64,000 bases of DNA from Tessaracoccus caeni (GCF_029211185.1 NZ_JARGDO010000002.1:225950-289949), one strand, 5' to 3'. Shown: positions 26,218 to 36,152, numbered from the stretch's first letter. A program made the numbers and translations. Notes: a model not told the origin generated them from the sequence alone.

Positions 26218-27432
26218 ATGACGTCTGACGCTGCCGGTTCGCGTCTTGCAGCCGATCCCCAGCCTCGCTGGTCGCTGGATCCGCAGGTGCGCCACCTCAA
26301 TCACGGCTCCTTCGGCGCGGTGCCCGTCGCCGTGCAGGAGGAGCAGGCACGACTGCGCCGCCTCATGGAGTGGAACCCGGTGCGGTGGTTCTCCACCCTC
26401 CCAGAGCGGATCGCCGCAGCGCGGGAAGAGTTGTCAGGGCTGCTGCACGTCGACGCCGCCATCCTCGCCTTCGTCTACAACGTCTCGGCGGGCGCATCCG
26501 TGGTCTACCAGTCGTTGATGGATCGCGGCCCGATCGACGTGCTGCTCACCGATCACGGCTACGGCGCAGTATCGATGGGAGCCGCGCGCGTGGCGCACCG
26601 CACCGGCGGACGCGCGGCCACCGTCGTCATTCCACTGGCGGCCTCCGACGCCGAGGCGCTCGACCTCACCGTCACCGCGATGGACGAACACCGTCCGACG
26701 TTGCTCGTGATCGACCAGGTCACCTCGGCCACCGCCCGCGCCTTCCCCGTCGACGAGATCTGCCGGGAAGCCCGCGCCCGCGGCATCCTCACCCTGGTCG
26801 ACGGCGCCCACGCCCCGGGCGTCCTTGCCGACCCGGTCTGCCGCGAGGCCGACTACTGGGTGGCCAACCTGCACAAGTTCGCGTGCGCGCCCCGCGGGGC
26901 AGCTGTGCTCGTCGCTCGCGGCGGAGGCCGGGAGCTCTATCCGCTGATCGACTCGTGGGGGGCCACCGAAGAGTTCCCCCGACGCTTCGACCACAACGGC
27001 ACCATGGACGTCACCGCCTGGCTCACCGCCCCCTTCGCATGGCGGCACCTCGACGAGGCCGTCGGCTGGGCGGCAGTGCGCGAGCACTCACGGCGCGTGC
27101 TCGACGAGGGCAGCGTCGTCGTCGCGGAGGCCCTGCGCGGCATCGTCGAGGATCCGGTGCCGGTCGTGGGACAGAGCGTCGGACCCATGCGGCTGTTCCG
27201 GCTCCCCGAAGGACTCGGCCGGACGCGGGAGGACGCCGACGCCATGCGGGTGCCTTTCAGCGATCAAACCGGTGCGGCCGTCTCTTTCACCAGCTTCCAC
27301 GGCACCGGCTATCTCAGGCTTTCATCTCACGTGTACAACTCCGTGCACGATTTCACCCATTTGGCCACGGTGGGAATTCCCCTGCTTCACCAATGGTCAG
27401 CCATCCAGGGCAGGGGAATCCGAGCATCATGA
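26218..27432 (+). CDS. Class V aminotransferase, isopenicillin-N epimerase-like
   Basis: 404 aa PLP enzyme. The PLP lysine is in VANLHKFACAPRG; the cofactor-binding Asp-Gly-Ala-His is in TLVDGAHAPGVL. The N-terminal WSLDPQVRHLNHGSFGAVP is typical of the isopenicillin-N epimerase/cysteine-desulfurase-like branch. GGAGG lies 9 nt upstream of ATG 26218. The ABC importer genes start 24 bp after its stop, so the enzyme probably acts on the imported compound. No specific substrate can be named; sulfur- or amine-containing sugars would be one possibility but are unsupported. Confidence 0.85.
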   Translation: MTSDAAGSRLAADPQPRWSLDPQVRHLNHGSFGAVPVAVQEEQARLRRLMEWNPVRWFSTLPERIAAAREELSGLLHVDAAILAFVYNVSAGASVVYQSLMDRGPIDVLLTDHGYGAVSMGAARVAHRTGGRAATVVIPLAASDAEALDLTVTAMDEHRPTLLVIDQVTSATARAFPVDEICREARARGILTLVDGAHAPGVLADPVCREADYWVANLHKFACAPRGAAVLVARGGGRELYPLIDSWGATEEFPRRFDHNGTMDVTAWLTAPFAWRHLDEAVGWAAVREHSRRVLDEGSVVVAEALRGIVEDPVPVVGQSVGPMRLFRLPEGLGRTREDADAMRVPFSDQTGAAVSFTSFHGTGYLRLSSHVYNSVHDFTHLATVGIPLLHQWSAIQGRGIRAS

Positions 27433-27455
27433 CCATCACATTTGAAGGAGGAACG

Positions 27456-28766
27456 ATGCGCAAGAAGTTCATCACCGCAGCAGCAGCGGTCTCGGCGCTC
27501 GCCCTGGCGCTGACCGCCTGCGGCGGCGACAAGGGCTCCACGGGCGGAGAGACCGGAGGAGGCGGCGAGGTCACACTCCAGATGGTGGAGAGCCTCACCA
27601 ACCCAGCCCGAACAGAGCTGATCAGGGGCCTCCTCGACGAGTTCCAGACGGCCAACCCCGGGATCAAGGTGGATCTGGTGTCGCCACCCAGCGAGCAGGC
27701 CGACCAGAAGCTGCAGCAGATGCTGCAGTCGGGTTCGGGCGTCGACGTCCTCGAGGTGCGCGACCTCACGGTCGGCCCGTTCAGCAACAACAAGTGGCTT
27801 TACGACATGTCCGCGGAGACCAAGGCGTGGGAGGGCTTCGAAGCCCTCACCGACCAGGCCAAGAAGGTCGCGGTCAACGCCGACGGCAAGTCGTGGTTCA
27901 TCCCCTACGGCTTCTACGGGCTCAGCCTCTTCTACCGCACCGACATGGTGAAGGACGCCGGTTTCGACGGCCCGCCGACGACCTGGGACGACCTGATCAC
28001 CCAGGCCGCCAAGATCCAGGATCCGACGCAGAACCGCTACGGCTACGCCTTCCGCGGTGGTAAGAACTCCGCGGGTCAGCTGATGAGCATCCTGGAGGCC
28101 TGGAACGCCGACAACCTCGACGTGACCAACGCCTACAAGGTCACGAGCGGCGCCACGATCTTCTCCACGCCCGAGTCGCAGGCGGCCCTCGATCGTTACA
28201 TCGAGCTGTTCAAGACCGGTTCACCCGAGTCCTCCGTCGCCTGGGGCTTCACCGAGATGGTGGAAGGGTTCACCAACGGCTCCACCGCCTTCCTGCTGCA
28301 GGATCCCGAAGTGATCGCCGTGGTCCGCGGCTCGTCGCTGACCGAGGACCAGTGGAGCGTCGCGCCGAACCCCGTCGGCCCGACCGGCAAGGCCGCCTGG
28401 CCGATGGCCACCGCAGGCTGGGGCGTCACGGAGGCGTCGGAGCACAAGGAGGAGGCCGTCAAGCTGGTGCAGTTCCTCTCCGGCGACGCGTCGACCACCT
28501 TCGCCAAGGAGAACTCGCTGGTGCCGATCCAGAGCGCTGCCGGCGAGGATCCCTTCTTCAGCGAGGGCCCCTGGGCTGCCTACGTCGAGATGACCGCCAA
28601 CCCGGAGGTCTTCATCGGCGTCGAGGAACCACGAGGCGTCTCCTGGTGGACCGAGTGGATGCAGCGGTCCGAGACCGACCTCCAGCAGGTGCTGATCGGC
28701 CAGATGTCGACCACCGACCTGCTGAAGGGCTGGGACCAGTTCTGGACCGAAAAGTGGGCGGGATAA
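27456..28766 (+). CDS. ABC-importer substrate-binding lipoprotein (family 1, sugar type)
   Basis: 436 aa. The signal peptide ends in the lipobox LTAC at residues 20-23, followed by a Gly/Thr-rich linker, so the protein is lipid-anchored outside the membrane. Family-1 (MalE/UgpB-like) features include FQTANPGIKVDLV, GKSWFIPYGFYGLSLFYRTD and GSTAFLLQDPEVIAVV. It binds a sugar or polyol for the two permeases that follow. AAGGAGG lies upstream of ATG 27456. An in-frame longer chain reaching back into the aminotransferase has no sense as a protein. Confidence 0.9.
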   Translation: MRKKFITAAAAVSALALALTACGGDKGSTGGETGGGGEVTLQMVESLTNPARTELIRGLLDEFQTANPGIKVDLVSPPSEQADQKLQQMLQSGSGVDVLEVRDLTVGPFSNNKWLYDMSAETKAWEGFEALTDQAKKVAVNADGKSWFIPYGFYGLSLFYRTDMVKDAGFDGPPTTWDDLITQAAKIQDPTQNRYGYAFRGGKNSAGQLMSILEAWNADNLDVTNAYKVTSGATIFSTPESQAALDRYIELFKTGSPESSVAWGFTEMVEGFTNGSTAFLLQDPEVIAVVRGSSLTEDQWSVAPNPVGPTGKAAWPMATAGWGVTEASEHKEEAVKLVQFLSGDASTTFAKENSLVPIQSAAGEDPFFSEGPWAAYVEMTANPEVFIGVEEPRGVSWWTEWMQRSETDLQQVLIGQMSTTDLLKGWDQFWTEKWAG

Positions 28767-28769
28767 CCC

Positions 28770-29714
28770 ATGGCCACGGCCGATAAGGCCGCCAAGGGGA
28801 CGGGCGGACGCACCGCCCGTCCCCCCAAGGGGCGGCAGTTCAGCGGACGCACGGCGCTGACCATCCTTGCCTACCTGTCGCCGGCGTTCCTCTTCGTCAT
28901 CGTCTTCACCTACTATCCGTTGATTCTGGGTGGGCAGATGGCGTTCCATCAGTGGACGCTGTGGGATCTGACCAGTACCCCGTTCGTCGGGCTAGGCAAC
29001 TTCCGCGCACTCATCTCGAATCCGCTGTTCGGCAAAGTGATGCTGAACTCGGTGATCTGGGTGCTCGGCTCCCTGATTCCCCAGTTCCTGCTCGGCTTCC
29101 TGATCGCGCTGGCGCTCAAGAAGCGGTTCCGCTTCCGCGGCCTGTATCAGGCACTGGTGTTCTACCCGTGGGCGGTGTCCGGCTTCCTGATCGGCATCCT
29201 GTTCCGCTGGATGTTCAACTCGGAGTTCGGCGTGTTCAACGACATGCTGATGCGTTCGGGGCTCACCGAGACGCCCGTGCCCTGGCTGGCCAACCCCAAC
29301 CTGGCGCTGGTCTCCGTGATCCTCGCCAACATCTGGTACGGCGTCGCCTTCTTCGCGATGATGATCCTCGCGGCGCTGCAATCGGTTCCCGACGAGCTCT
29401 ACGAGGCCGCGGCGCTCGACGGGGCAGGGCGCATGCGCACCCTGTTCCAGGTGACCATCCCGACGATCCGCACCACCCTGGTGCTCACCGTCCTGCTGCG
29501 CGTGATCTGGATCTTCAACTTCCCGGACATCATCTACGCGATGACCGGCGGCGGCCCCGCCAACCAGACCCAGATCGCCACCACCTGGATGATCCAGTAC
29601 ACCCAGCAGGGTGAGTACGGCATGGCGTCGGCGCTCGGGTTCATCGTGATGGGCGTCCTGGTGGCCTTCACGGCGGTGTACCTGATGCTGCTGTCGAGGG
29701 AGAACAACTCATGA
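28770..29714 (+). CDS. ABC-importer permease 1 (MalF/UgpA type)
   Basis: 314 aa inner-membrane permease with six TM helices (about 31-53, 95-117, 128-150, 178-200, 226-248, 283-305). The EAA loop is YEAAALDGAGRMRTLFQVTI, which docks the ATPase. It starts 3 bp after the binding-protein stop and overlaps permease 2 by 4 bp. No ATPase gene is nearby; as in many actinobacteria a shared MsiK-type ATPase elsewhere probably serves it. Confidence 0.9.
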   Translation: MATADKAAKGTGGRTARPPKGRQFSGRTALTILAYLSPAFLFVIVFTYYPLILGGQMAFHQWTLWDLTSTPFVGLGNFRALISNPLFGKVMLNSVIWVLGSLIPQFLLGFLIALALKKRFRFRGLYQALVFYPWAVSGFLIGILFRWMFNSEFGVFNDMLMRSGLTETPVPWLANPNLALVSVILANIWYGVAFFAMMILAALQSVPDELYEAAALDGAGRMRTLFQVTIPTIRTTLVLTVLLRVIWIFNFPDIIYAMTGGGPANQTQIATTWMIQYTQQGEYGMASALGFIVMGVLVAFTAVYLMLLSRENNS

Positions 29715-30547
29715 TCAACAAGCTCCCCGCATGGTTGAAAGTGACGAAGGTGGTCGGCCTGGCCATCTGGCTGATCATCACGTTGTTCCCGCTCTACTGG
29801 ATCCTGATGACGTCGTTCAAGCCGGCGAACCAGATCGCCGAGTACCCGGTGCGGTACTGGCCCCGGGAGTTCTCCCTGGAGAACTACACGAAACTGTTCG
29901 GCAAGACCGTCTTCGGCCACGCCATCCTCAACAGCGTCATCGTCGCGATGGCGGCGGCCGGCGTCGCGACGCTGATCGCCTTGCTGAGCGCCTATGTGCT
30001 GTCGAGGTTCCACTTCCGTGGAAAGGGCGCGGTCATGCTGGCGTTCTTGGTAACCCAGATGATCCCTGCGTTCATCGCGCTCGGTCCGCTGTATCAGATG
30101 TTCACCAACATGGGCCTGGTCGACAGCCGCTTCGGCCTGGTGCTGATCTACATCGCGATGACCATCCCGTTCTCCGCGATCATGCTGCGCGGCTTCTTCG
30201 ACAACGTGCCCGACTCCCTGGAGGAGGCCGCGATGGTCGACGGCTGCACGCGCTTCACCGCGCTGTGGCGGGTCATCGTCCCCGTCATGGGGCCTGGCAT
30301 CATCGCGACGTTCATCTTCAACTTCGTCAACGTCTGGAACGAGCTCTTCCTCGCGGTGACGTTGATCAACACCAATGAACGCAAGACCATCCCCACCGCC
30401 CTCAACGGCTTCATCTCCAGCTTCAACATCGAATGGGGCCCGATGGCCGCAGCCGCCGTGCTGACCATCCTGCCCACGATGCTGCTGTTCGCCTTCGCGA
30501 GCCGCTGGATCGTCGAGGGCCTGACCGCGGGAGCAACAAAGGGCTGA
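29711..30547 (+). CDS. ABC-importer permease 2 (MalG/UgpE type)
   Basis: 278 aa with six TM helices and the EAA loop EEAAMVDGCTRFTALWRVIV. A typical LMTSFKPANQI follows TM1. It overlaps permease 1 by ATGA, so the two are translationally coupled and probably form a heterodimer. It closes the GntR-controlled unit, followed at once by a large hairpin. Confidence 0.9.
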   Translation: MINKLPAWLKVTKVVGLAIWLIITLFPLYWILMTSFKPANQIAEYPVRYWPREFSLENYTKLFGKTVFGHAILNSVIVAMAAAGVATLIALLSAYVLSRFHFRGKGAVMLAFLVTQMIPAFIALGPLYQMFTNMGLVDSRFGLVLIYIAMTIPFSAIMLRGFFDNVPDSLEEAAMVDGCTRFTALWRVIVPVMGPGIIATFIFNFVNVWNELFLAVTLINTNERKTIPTALNGFISSFNIEWGPMAAAAVLTILPTMLLFAFASRWIVEGLTAGATKG

Positions 30548-30562
30548 TCGCGGCCTGTCTCT

Positions 30563-30635
30563 CGCATAACGCTGGCTGAGCGGGGGTGACCTGTACGTAT
30601 TGCACAGGTCGCCCCCGCTCAGCCATCGTTATGCG
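30563..30635. terminator. Large imperfect hairpin after the sugar importer
   Basis: Imperfect inverted repeat of about 30-bp arms beginning CGCATAACG and ending CGTTATGCG. The inner arm GCGGGGGTGACCTGT pairs with ACAGGTCGCCCCCGC, and about 9 nt (ACGTATTGC) form the loop. It follows the permease stop by 16 bp and has no T run. Confidence 0.65.
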
Positions 30636-30829
30636 CGCCACCCACGTCGGAACTCGGCGATCAGCCGGGTTCTGACCCCGTGATGTCCTTATGTCTCAAT
30701 CATTAGGACATCCGGCGGCCTCACGAACTACGAAAGACCAATGCGCCGATGGCGAGGTCCGCCATAGAGTGCTAGCGCTTGCGGAACCATCCCAGCATCA
30801 CCCAGGTTCCGGTGAGAAGCGAGGATGAG

Positions 30830-31321
30830 ATGACTTCGGCCCGAACACGCAAGGCCAACAAGAAGCCCCTATGGAGGCGCGCCTGGGTCGCCCCGGTCGC
30901 CGCAGGACTCGTCGGTCTCGGCATTGGAGCCAGCACCACCGAGTCCGACGCCGTGCCTGGCCCAGCGCCGACTGTCACCATGACAGTCACTGCTGCTCCC
31001 GAGCCGGCCCCAACCGTGACGCTGACGATGGATCCGGAGCCAGCGCCGACCATGACGGTGACGATGACCCCGGAACCTGCGCCGACCGTGACCGTGACCG
31101 CCACCCCCACAGCAGCTGAGTCTGCTACCAAGAAGCCGAAGAAAAAGAAGAAGGCCAAGGCAAGCACCCGCAAACTGGCCGACACTTCGGAATCCACGTC
31201 GTCGGCCTACTACGCCAACTGCTCGGAAGCCCGCTCGGCTGGCGCCGCCCCTCTGCACACCGGAGATCCGGGATACAGCAGGAAGCTCGATCGAGACGGA
31301 GATGGGGTGGCCTGCGAGTAA
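30830..31321 (+). CDS. Exported excalibur-domain protein with PEPAPT repeats
   Basis: 163 aa. A basic N-terminus and a hydrophobic helix (AWVAPVAAGLVGLGIGAS) give export or anchoring. Then come four repeats built on PEPAPTVT/M, a Lys-rich stretch (KKPKKKKKAKA), and a C-terminal excalibur domain from YYANCSEARSAG to DRDGDGVACE. The Asp-rich DRDGDG loop and two Cys are the calcium-binding-like signature of the domain. I chose ATG 30830, preceded by GAGG. The repeat and Lys segments suggest a flexible wall-spanning or wall-binding stalk. Function of excalibur proteins is unproven. Alone in its transcript. Confidence 0.85.
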   Translation: MTSARTRKANKKPLWRRAWVAPVAAGLVGLGIGASTTESDAVPGPAPTVTMTVTAAPEPAPTVTLTMDPEPAPTMTVTMTPEPAPTVTVTATPTAAESATKKPKKKKKAKASTRKLADTSESTSSAYYANCSEARSAGAAPLHTGDPGYSRKLDRDGDGVACE

Positions 31322-31351
31322 GAGATTCCGCCAGTAGGTGGCGGAGTCTCT
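31321..31351. terminator. Hairpin terminator after the excalibur gene
   Basis: 13-bp arms AGAGATTCCGCCA and TGGCGGAGTCTCT (one wobble), 5-nt loop. It directly follows the stop and separates it from the convergent nitrilase gene. Confidence 0.8.
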
Positions 31352-31364
31352 ACGCAGAAGTTCG

Positions 31365-32177
31365 TCAGGCTCGTGGGTGGACGTCGAAGCGGCGCAGCTC
31401 CAGTGACGGGTTGGTCTTGCGGACCGTGCGGATGCGTTCGGCGGAGAAGCGAGCCACGGCGACGTCGGGCTCCTCCGCGAGGCCGGCCAAGCAGATGCCG
31501 GTGGGGTCGACGAGCATGGAGTTGCCCACGCCGATCGACGGGGTGTGACCGGCAGCCGCGACGTAGACCGTGTTCTCGATGGCCCGCGCCGTAACCAAGG
31601 TGCGCCAGTGGAACTCCTTGAGCGGCCCGCGCACCCATTCGGCGGGCAAACACACCACGTCGACACCCGCGACGGCCAGGCGGCGGGTGGTCTCGGGGAA
31701 GCGGAGGTCGTAGCAAGCCTGGATACCGAACCTCAGGCCAGCCACCTCGAACAACTCCGGCTCCTCGATCGCCCCCGGATGCACCCAGCGCGACTCGGTG
31801 GAGCCGAAGGCGTCGTAGAGGTGCAGTTTGCGGTACCGCGCGACGATCCCTCGCCCGGGCGCGATGGCCACAGTGGTGTTCCGCACCCGCTCGTCGTCTC
31901 CGGTTTCGACGACCCCCGCGACGAGGTAGATGCCCAACTCGTCAGCCAGCCCGCGTAGTCCCGTCACGAACGGCCCGTCGAGCGGCTGCGCGTTCTCGAG
32001 CCAGTCCGGGCCGAGATCGCGGGTGAAGTAGGACGCGTACTCGGGCACGACCACCACGTCGGCACCCAGCTCGCGAGCCCATCGTGCATGGGCCTCGACG
32101 AGGCCGAGGTTCGCTGTCGAGTCCGGTCCCGGCGCGAACTGCGCAACGGCCACGCTTACGTCTTCACTGCGCACCAT
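31365..32177 (-). CDS. Carbon-nitrogen hydrolase (nitrilase superfamily amidase)
   Basis: 270 aa cytoplasmic hydrolase. The Glu-Lys-Cys triad is visible: Glu46 in VVVVPEYASY, Lys in VARYRKLHLYD, Cys in IQACYDLRFPE. Length and motifs fit the Nit1/Nit2 omega-amidase or deaminated-glutathione amidase branch. I chose ATG 32177 because GGAGG lies upstream. It is convergent with the excalibur gene, and the MFS exporter follows it on the same strand 160 bp upstream, separated by REP-like palindromes. Confidence 0.85.
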   Translation of the reverse strand: MVRSEDVSVAVAQFAPGPDSTANLGLVEAHARWARELGADVVVVPEYASYFTRDLGPDWLENAQPLDGPFVTGLRGLADELGIYLVAGVVETGDDERVRNTTVAIAPGRGIVARYRKLHLYDAFGSTESRWVHPGAIEEPELFEVAGLRFGIQACYDLRFPETTRRLAVAGVDVVCLPAEWVRGPLKEFHWRTLVTARAIENTVYVAAAGHTPSIGVGNSMLVDPTGICLAGLAEEPDVAVARFSAERIRTVRKTNPSLELRRFDVHPRA

Positions 32178-32220
32178 GATCGCCTCCTGCCTGTTCAGGC
32201 CCAGTCTGCCCGACGCGTCG

Positions 32221-32334
32221 CCACCACACGCTCTTCGAGGTACGGCGCCTCGACACTCAGGACGAGCGCAGAGCACCCACCACACGCTCTTCGAGGTGCG
32301 AGGCCGCCCGCGGCCGAGCCTCGAGGAGAGCGAC
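32221..32334. repeat. REP-like palindrome cluster A
   Basis: Two units. A 21-bp direct repeat containing ACGCTCTTCGAGG occurs at 32221-32241 and 32277-32297. The second begins a stem-loop: CGCTCTTCGAGG pairs with CCTCGAGGAGAGCG through an inner GGCCG/CGGCC stem. Related copies lie at 36076, 43805-43959 and 51856. Confidence 0.75.
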
Positions 32335-32337
32335 GAC

Positions 32338-33765
32338 CTAGTGCGCCGGTCCTCCCCCGGGCGGCCCGGACGACTCGGGTTTGCGCAGGAACAGGCTGCA
32401 GATCAAGGCGGCGGTCCAGATGGCGCCCGCCCCGAGGAACGACCAGTGCGAGCCGGCCAGCATGGCTTCGGCCTCGGAGGATGCCGTGGGCTGGGCGGCA
32501 GCGGTCTGCATGGCGAACACCGTCACGAACAGTGCCGTGCCGGCCGCGCCCGCGACCTGCTGAATGGCGCCGATCACCGCGGAGCCGTGCGAGTACAACG
32601 GCTTCGGCAGCGAGCCGAGCGCGACGGTGAACAGCGGAGTGAAGATGAACGCGAAACTCGCACTCATGAGAACGTGGCCCACCATGACCGCCCACCACGG
32701 CGTCACGAGGGACAGCGTCGAGAAGAACAGAAAAACGGCGAGCACCACCGCCGCAGCCGGCACCACGAGCACCCGCGGGCCGTACCGGTCGAACAGGCGA
32801 CCCACCAGCGGCGACAGCAGGCCCATCGCGATACCGCCCGGCAGCATCATCAGCCCCACTTGGACCGGCTCCAGATCGTAGGCGCGCTGCAGCAGCAGGG
32901 GCAGCATGATCACCGTGCCGAACATCGCCATCATGCCGATGGCGAGCATGGTCAGGGACACGGTGAAGGGTCCGTAGGTGAACGTCCGCAGGTCGAGGAA
33001 AGCCGCCCCTCGGCCCTGCAGCACGAGCTGACGAGCGATGAAGGCCACCAGTCCGCCGACACCGATACCGATGGCCAGCATCGGCACCCAGAACTCGACG
33101 TCGTCCGATCCGATCAGGCTGAAGCCGTAGATCAGCGGGCCGAACGCGAGCATGGTCAGCGGCACCGACAGGATGTCGAGCGGCGTGTCCTTGCGCTCCC
33201 CGACGTCGGCAAGTCGCCTGCTGCCCAGCACCAGCATGAGCACTGCGATCGGCAGCACCATCGCGAAGATGAACCGCCACGATCCCAGCTGCAGCAGCAA
33301 CCCGGACAGCGTCGGCCCCACCGCCGGCGCCACCGAGATCACCATCGAGACGTTGCCCATCACCTTGCCGCGCTGGTTGGGCGAGACCATGCCCATGATG
33401 GTGGTCATCAGCAGGGGCATCATGATCGCGGTACCGGAGGCCTGCACGACACGACCGACCAGCAGCAGCTCGAACGTCGGCGCGACCGCGCCCACCAGGG
33501 TGCCGGCGCTGAACAGCATCATGGCCAGCTGGTAGACCTTGCGGGTGGGCAACCGGTCGAGCAGCCAGCCGGTCACAGGGATCACGACGGCCATGGTCAG
33601 CATGAACGCCGTGGTGAGCCACTGCGCGCTGCGCTCAGTGATGCCGAAGTCGGCCATGATGCTGCTCAGCGCGACGTTCATCGTCGTCTCGTTGAGGATG
33701 ACGACGAAGGCCGCGATGAGCAGGATCGGGATGACGCCGCGCGTCGATCGCTCGGCAGGAGGCAT
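32338..33765 (-). CDS. MFS drug exporter, DHA2 (EmrB/QacA) family
   Basis: 475 aa with about 14 membrane helices. Family signatures are LNETTMNVALSSIMADFG in TM1, WLTTAFMLTMAVVIPVTGWL, and the motif-C-like VAPAVGPTLSGLLLQ in helix 5. It couples proton influx to export of drugs or metabolites. The start codon is preceded by a 225-bp leader with several hairpins. No regulator is adjacent. The substrate cannot be read. Confidence 0.9.
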   Translation of the reverse strand: MPPAERSTRGVIPILLIAAFVVILNETTMNVALSSIMADFGITERSAQWLTTAFMLTMAVVIPVTGWLLDRLPTRKVYQLAMMLFSAGTLVGAVAPTFELLLVGRVVQASGTAIMMPLLMTTIMGMVSPNQRGKVMGNVSMVISVAPAVGPTLSGLLLQLGSWRFIFAMVLPIAVLMLVLGSRRLADVGERKDTPLDILSVPLTMLAFGPLIYGFSLIGSDDVEFWVPMLAIGIGVGGLVAFIARQLVLQGRGAAFLDLRTFTYGPFTVSLTMLAIGMMAMFGTVIMLPLLLQRAYDLEPVQVGLMMLPGGIAMGLLSPLVGRLFDRYGPRVLVVPAAAVVLAVFLFFSTLSLVTPWWAVMVGHVLMSASFAFIFTPLFTVALGSLPKPLYSHGSAVIGAIQQVAGAAGTALFVTVFAMQTAAAQPTASSEAEAMLAGSHWSFLGAGAIWTAALICSLFLRKPESSGPPGGGPAH

Positions 33766-33790
33766 GGGTTTCCTCTCGAAACAAACAGAT

Positions 33791-33827
33791 CCCCGGAGTA
33801 CGGGGCAAGGGGAGCCACCTTCGTGGC
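33791..33827 (-). promoter_or_regulatory. Two small hairpins in the leader of the MFS exporter
   Basis: CCCCG-GAGTA-CGGGG at 33791-33805 and GCCAC-CTTC-GTGGC at 33814-33827, 26-60 nt before the ATG. They could take part in leader-based control of the exporter. No known riboswitch core is recognised. Confidence 0.3.
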
Positions 33828-33830
33828 CTT

Positions 33831-33871
33831 AGAGATCCCGCCAGTAGATGGCACTTACTGGCGGGACCTCT
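33831..33871. terminator. Hairpin between folP-like gene and MFS exporter
   Basis: Arms AGAGATCCCGCCAGTA and TTACTGGCGGGACCTCT with one mismatch; 8-nt loop. It probably ends transcripts from the folP-like gene. Its left arm is 19/21 identical to the hairpin at 31321. Confidence 0.6.
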
Positions 33872-33989
33872 TAGACGGCTATGCGCCGCAACGCTGGCTC
33901 GCCCGACGGAGAGAGAGTCCCGGCTCAGACCGTTCAGGCAGCAAGGAATAACGTAGCAAACAACTCTGACAATGGGGTTTCGCCCGTCG

Positions 33990-34865
33990 TCAGAGTCCTC
34001 TCACGGCCCTCAGAGGCGGGCGGCGACCCTTGATCGAGGCGACCATGTCGAGGGTGCGGCGGGTGGCCAGCACATCGTGGGCGCGGAACAGGACCGCCCC
34101 CTGCCACGCGGCGACGGCCGTGGCGGCCAGCGTGCCCTCCAGCCGATCGTCGATCTCGACGCCCAGGGTCTCCCCGACGAAGTCCTTGCGCGAGATGGCC
34201 TGCATGACGGGGTAGCCGAGCGCCACCACATCGGCCGTTGCGCGAACCAGGCGCAGCGAATGAGCGGTGGTCTTGCCGAAGTCGAGGGTGGGGTCGAGCA
34301 GCACCGACGTCGGCGCCACCCCGGCGGCGACGGCCCGTTCGGCACCCGCACGCAGCACTCGCAGCACGTCGACGACCACGCCGTCGGGCTCGGGCGGGTA
34401 ACTCACCTTCTGCGGATCCGTGCGCGGTGGCAATCCGCCTGTGTGCGAGACCACATAGCCGGCACCCAGTTCAGCGGCAGCCTCGACGAGTGCGGGATCG
34501 GCACCTTGCCAGGTGTCGTTGACCAGGTCGACGGCACCGTCGCAGGCTCGAGCCACCTCGGCACGCCAGGTGTCGACGGAGATCAGCAACTCCGGGAAGC
34601 GTTCGCGCACCGCCGCGACGAAGGGAGCCACGCGTCGGATCTCCTCGTCGGCCTCAACCCACTCCCCCTCCTGGCCTGCCCGGACACCCCCGACGTCGAG
34701 CACATCCACCCCCTCGGCGATCATCTGCTCCACCCGAGCGAAGGCGGGTTCGTCGTCGAGCAGGCGTGCCGGAGAATAGAAAGAGTCGCGATTGCGGTTG
34801 AGGATGCCCATCACCGCCGGGCTCGCGTCGTCGAACCGTCGGCCACCCAGCAACAAAGCACTCAC
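33990..34865 (-). CDS. folP2: FolP2-type dihydropteroate synthase paralogue
   Basis: 291 aa TIM-barrel of the dihydropteroate synthase fold. The pterin-site blocks are ILNRNRDSFYSPAR, where the canonical enzyme has ILNVTPDSF, then VLDVGGVRAG, SVDTWRAEVA and LVNDTWQGADP. DPTLDFGKTTAHSLRLV follows. Wording such as VGGVRAG and VSHTGGLPPRT is that of mycobacterial FolP2, which is reported not to replace FolP1; its role is unsettled. I chose GTG 34865, giving the N-terminus VSALLLGGRRFDD. No other folate gene is nearby, which also argues against the housekeeping enzyme. Confidence 0.8.
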   Translation of the reverse strand: MSALLLGGRRFDDASPAVMGILNRNRDSFYSPARLLDDEPAFARVEQMIAEGVDVLDVGGVRAGQEGEWVEADEEIRRVAPFVAAVRERFPELLISVDTWRAEVARACDGAVDLVNDTWQGADPALVEAAAELGAGYVVSHTGGLPPRTDPQKVSYPPEPDGVVVDVLRVLRAGAERAVAAGVAPTSVLLDPTLDFGKTTAHSLRLVRATADVVALGYPVMQAISRKDFVGETLGVEIDDRLEGTLAATAVAAWQGAVLFRAHDVLATRRTLDMVASIKGRRPPLRAVRGL

Positions 34866-34954
34866 CGCTCCAGTCTTACACCGGGAGCGAAAGGCCTGGG
34901 TGCTGTTGGGAGGTGCCACTAATGTTGGCGCGTACTTCAGGGAAAGGGACAGCC

Positions 34955-35902
<948 letters not shown>

Positions 35903-36075
35903 CGAGTCATCACGGTCGCACCACGTCGTGTGGAGGATGGGGTTCGCGAGTGGGTTTGGTGGGCGTAAAAGCCGTCCTGCACGCGCGAAGCGCCGTGAGG
36001 CGGCCGGGCAGGAGCGGACCCCATCCGTAACACGACGAACGAGACCACAGTTCCCGACCACCAGCCCTCGGCCAC

Positions 36076-36119
36076 CTTTCGAGGCTCGGCCGCGGGCGGT
36101 TTCGCACCTCGAAGAGCGC
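36076..36119. repeat. REP-like palindrome copy B
   Basis: In reverse orientation it reads CGCTCTTCGAGGTGCGAAAC, continuing with CCGCCCGCGGCCGAGCCTCG. This is nearly identical over about 40 bp to the second unit of cluster A at 32284-32330. Confidence 0.75.
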
Positions 36120-36120
36120 A

Positions 36121-36152
36121 CTGAGCCCCGGTCCAGCTGGACCGGGGCTCAG
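36121..36152. terminator. 32-bp perfect palindrome between DUF808 and rplI
   Basis: Arms of 16 bp beginning CTGAGCCCCGGTCC, no loop. It lies between convergent genes and can terminate both. Confidence 0.85.

Noticed and set aside
33872..33985. Possible tRNA upstream of the MFS exporter
   Set aside because: No acceptor stem with a TTCGA-type T loop and no anticodon-arm geometry could be built.
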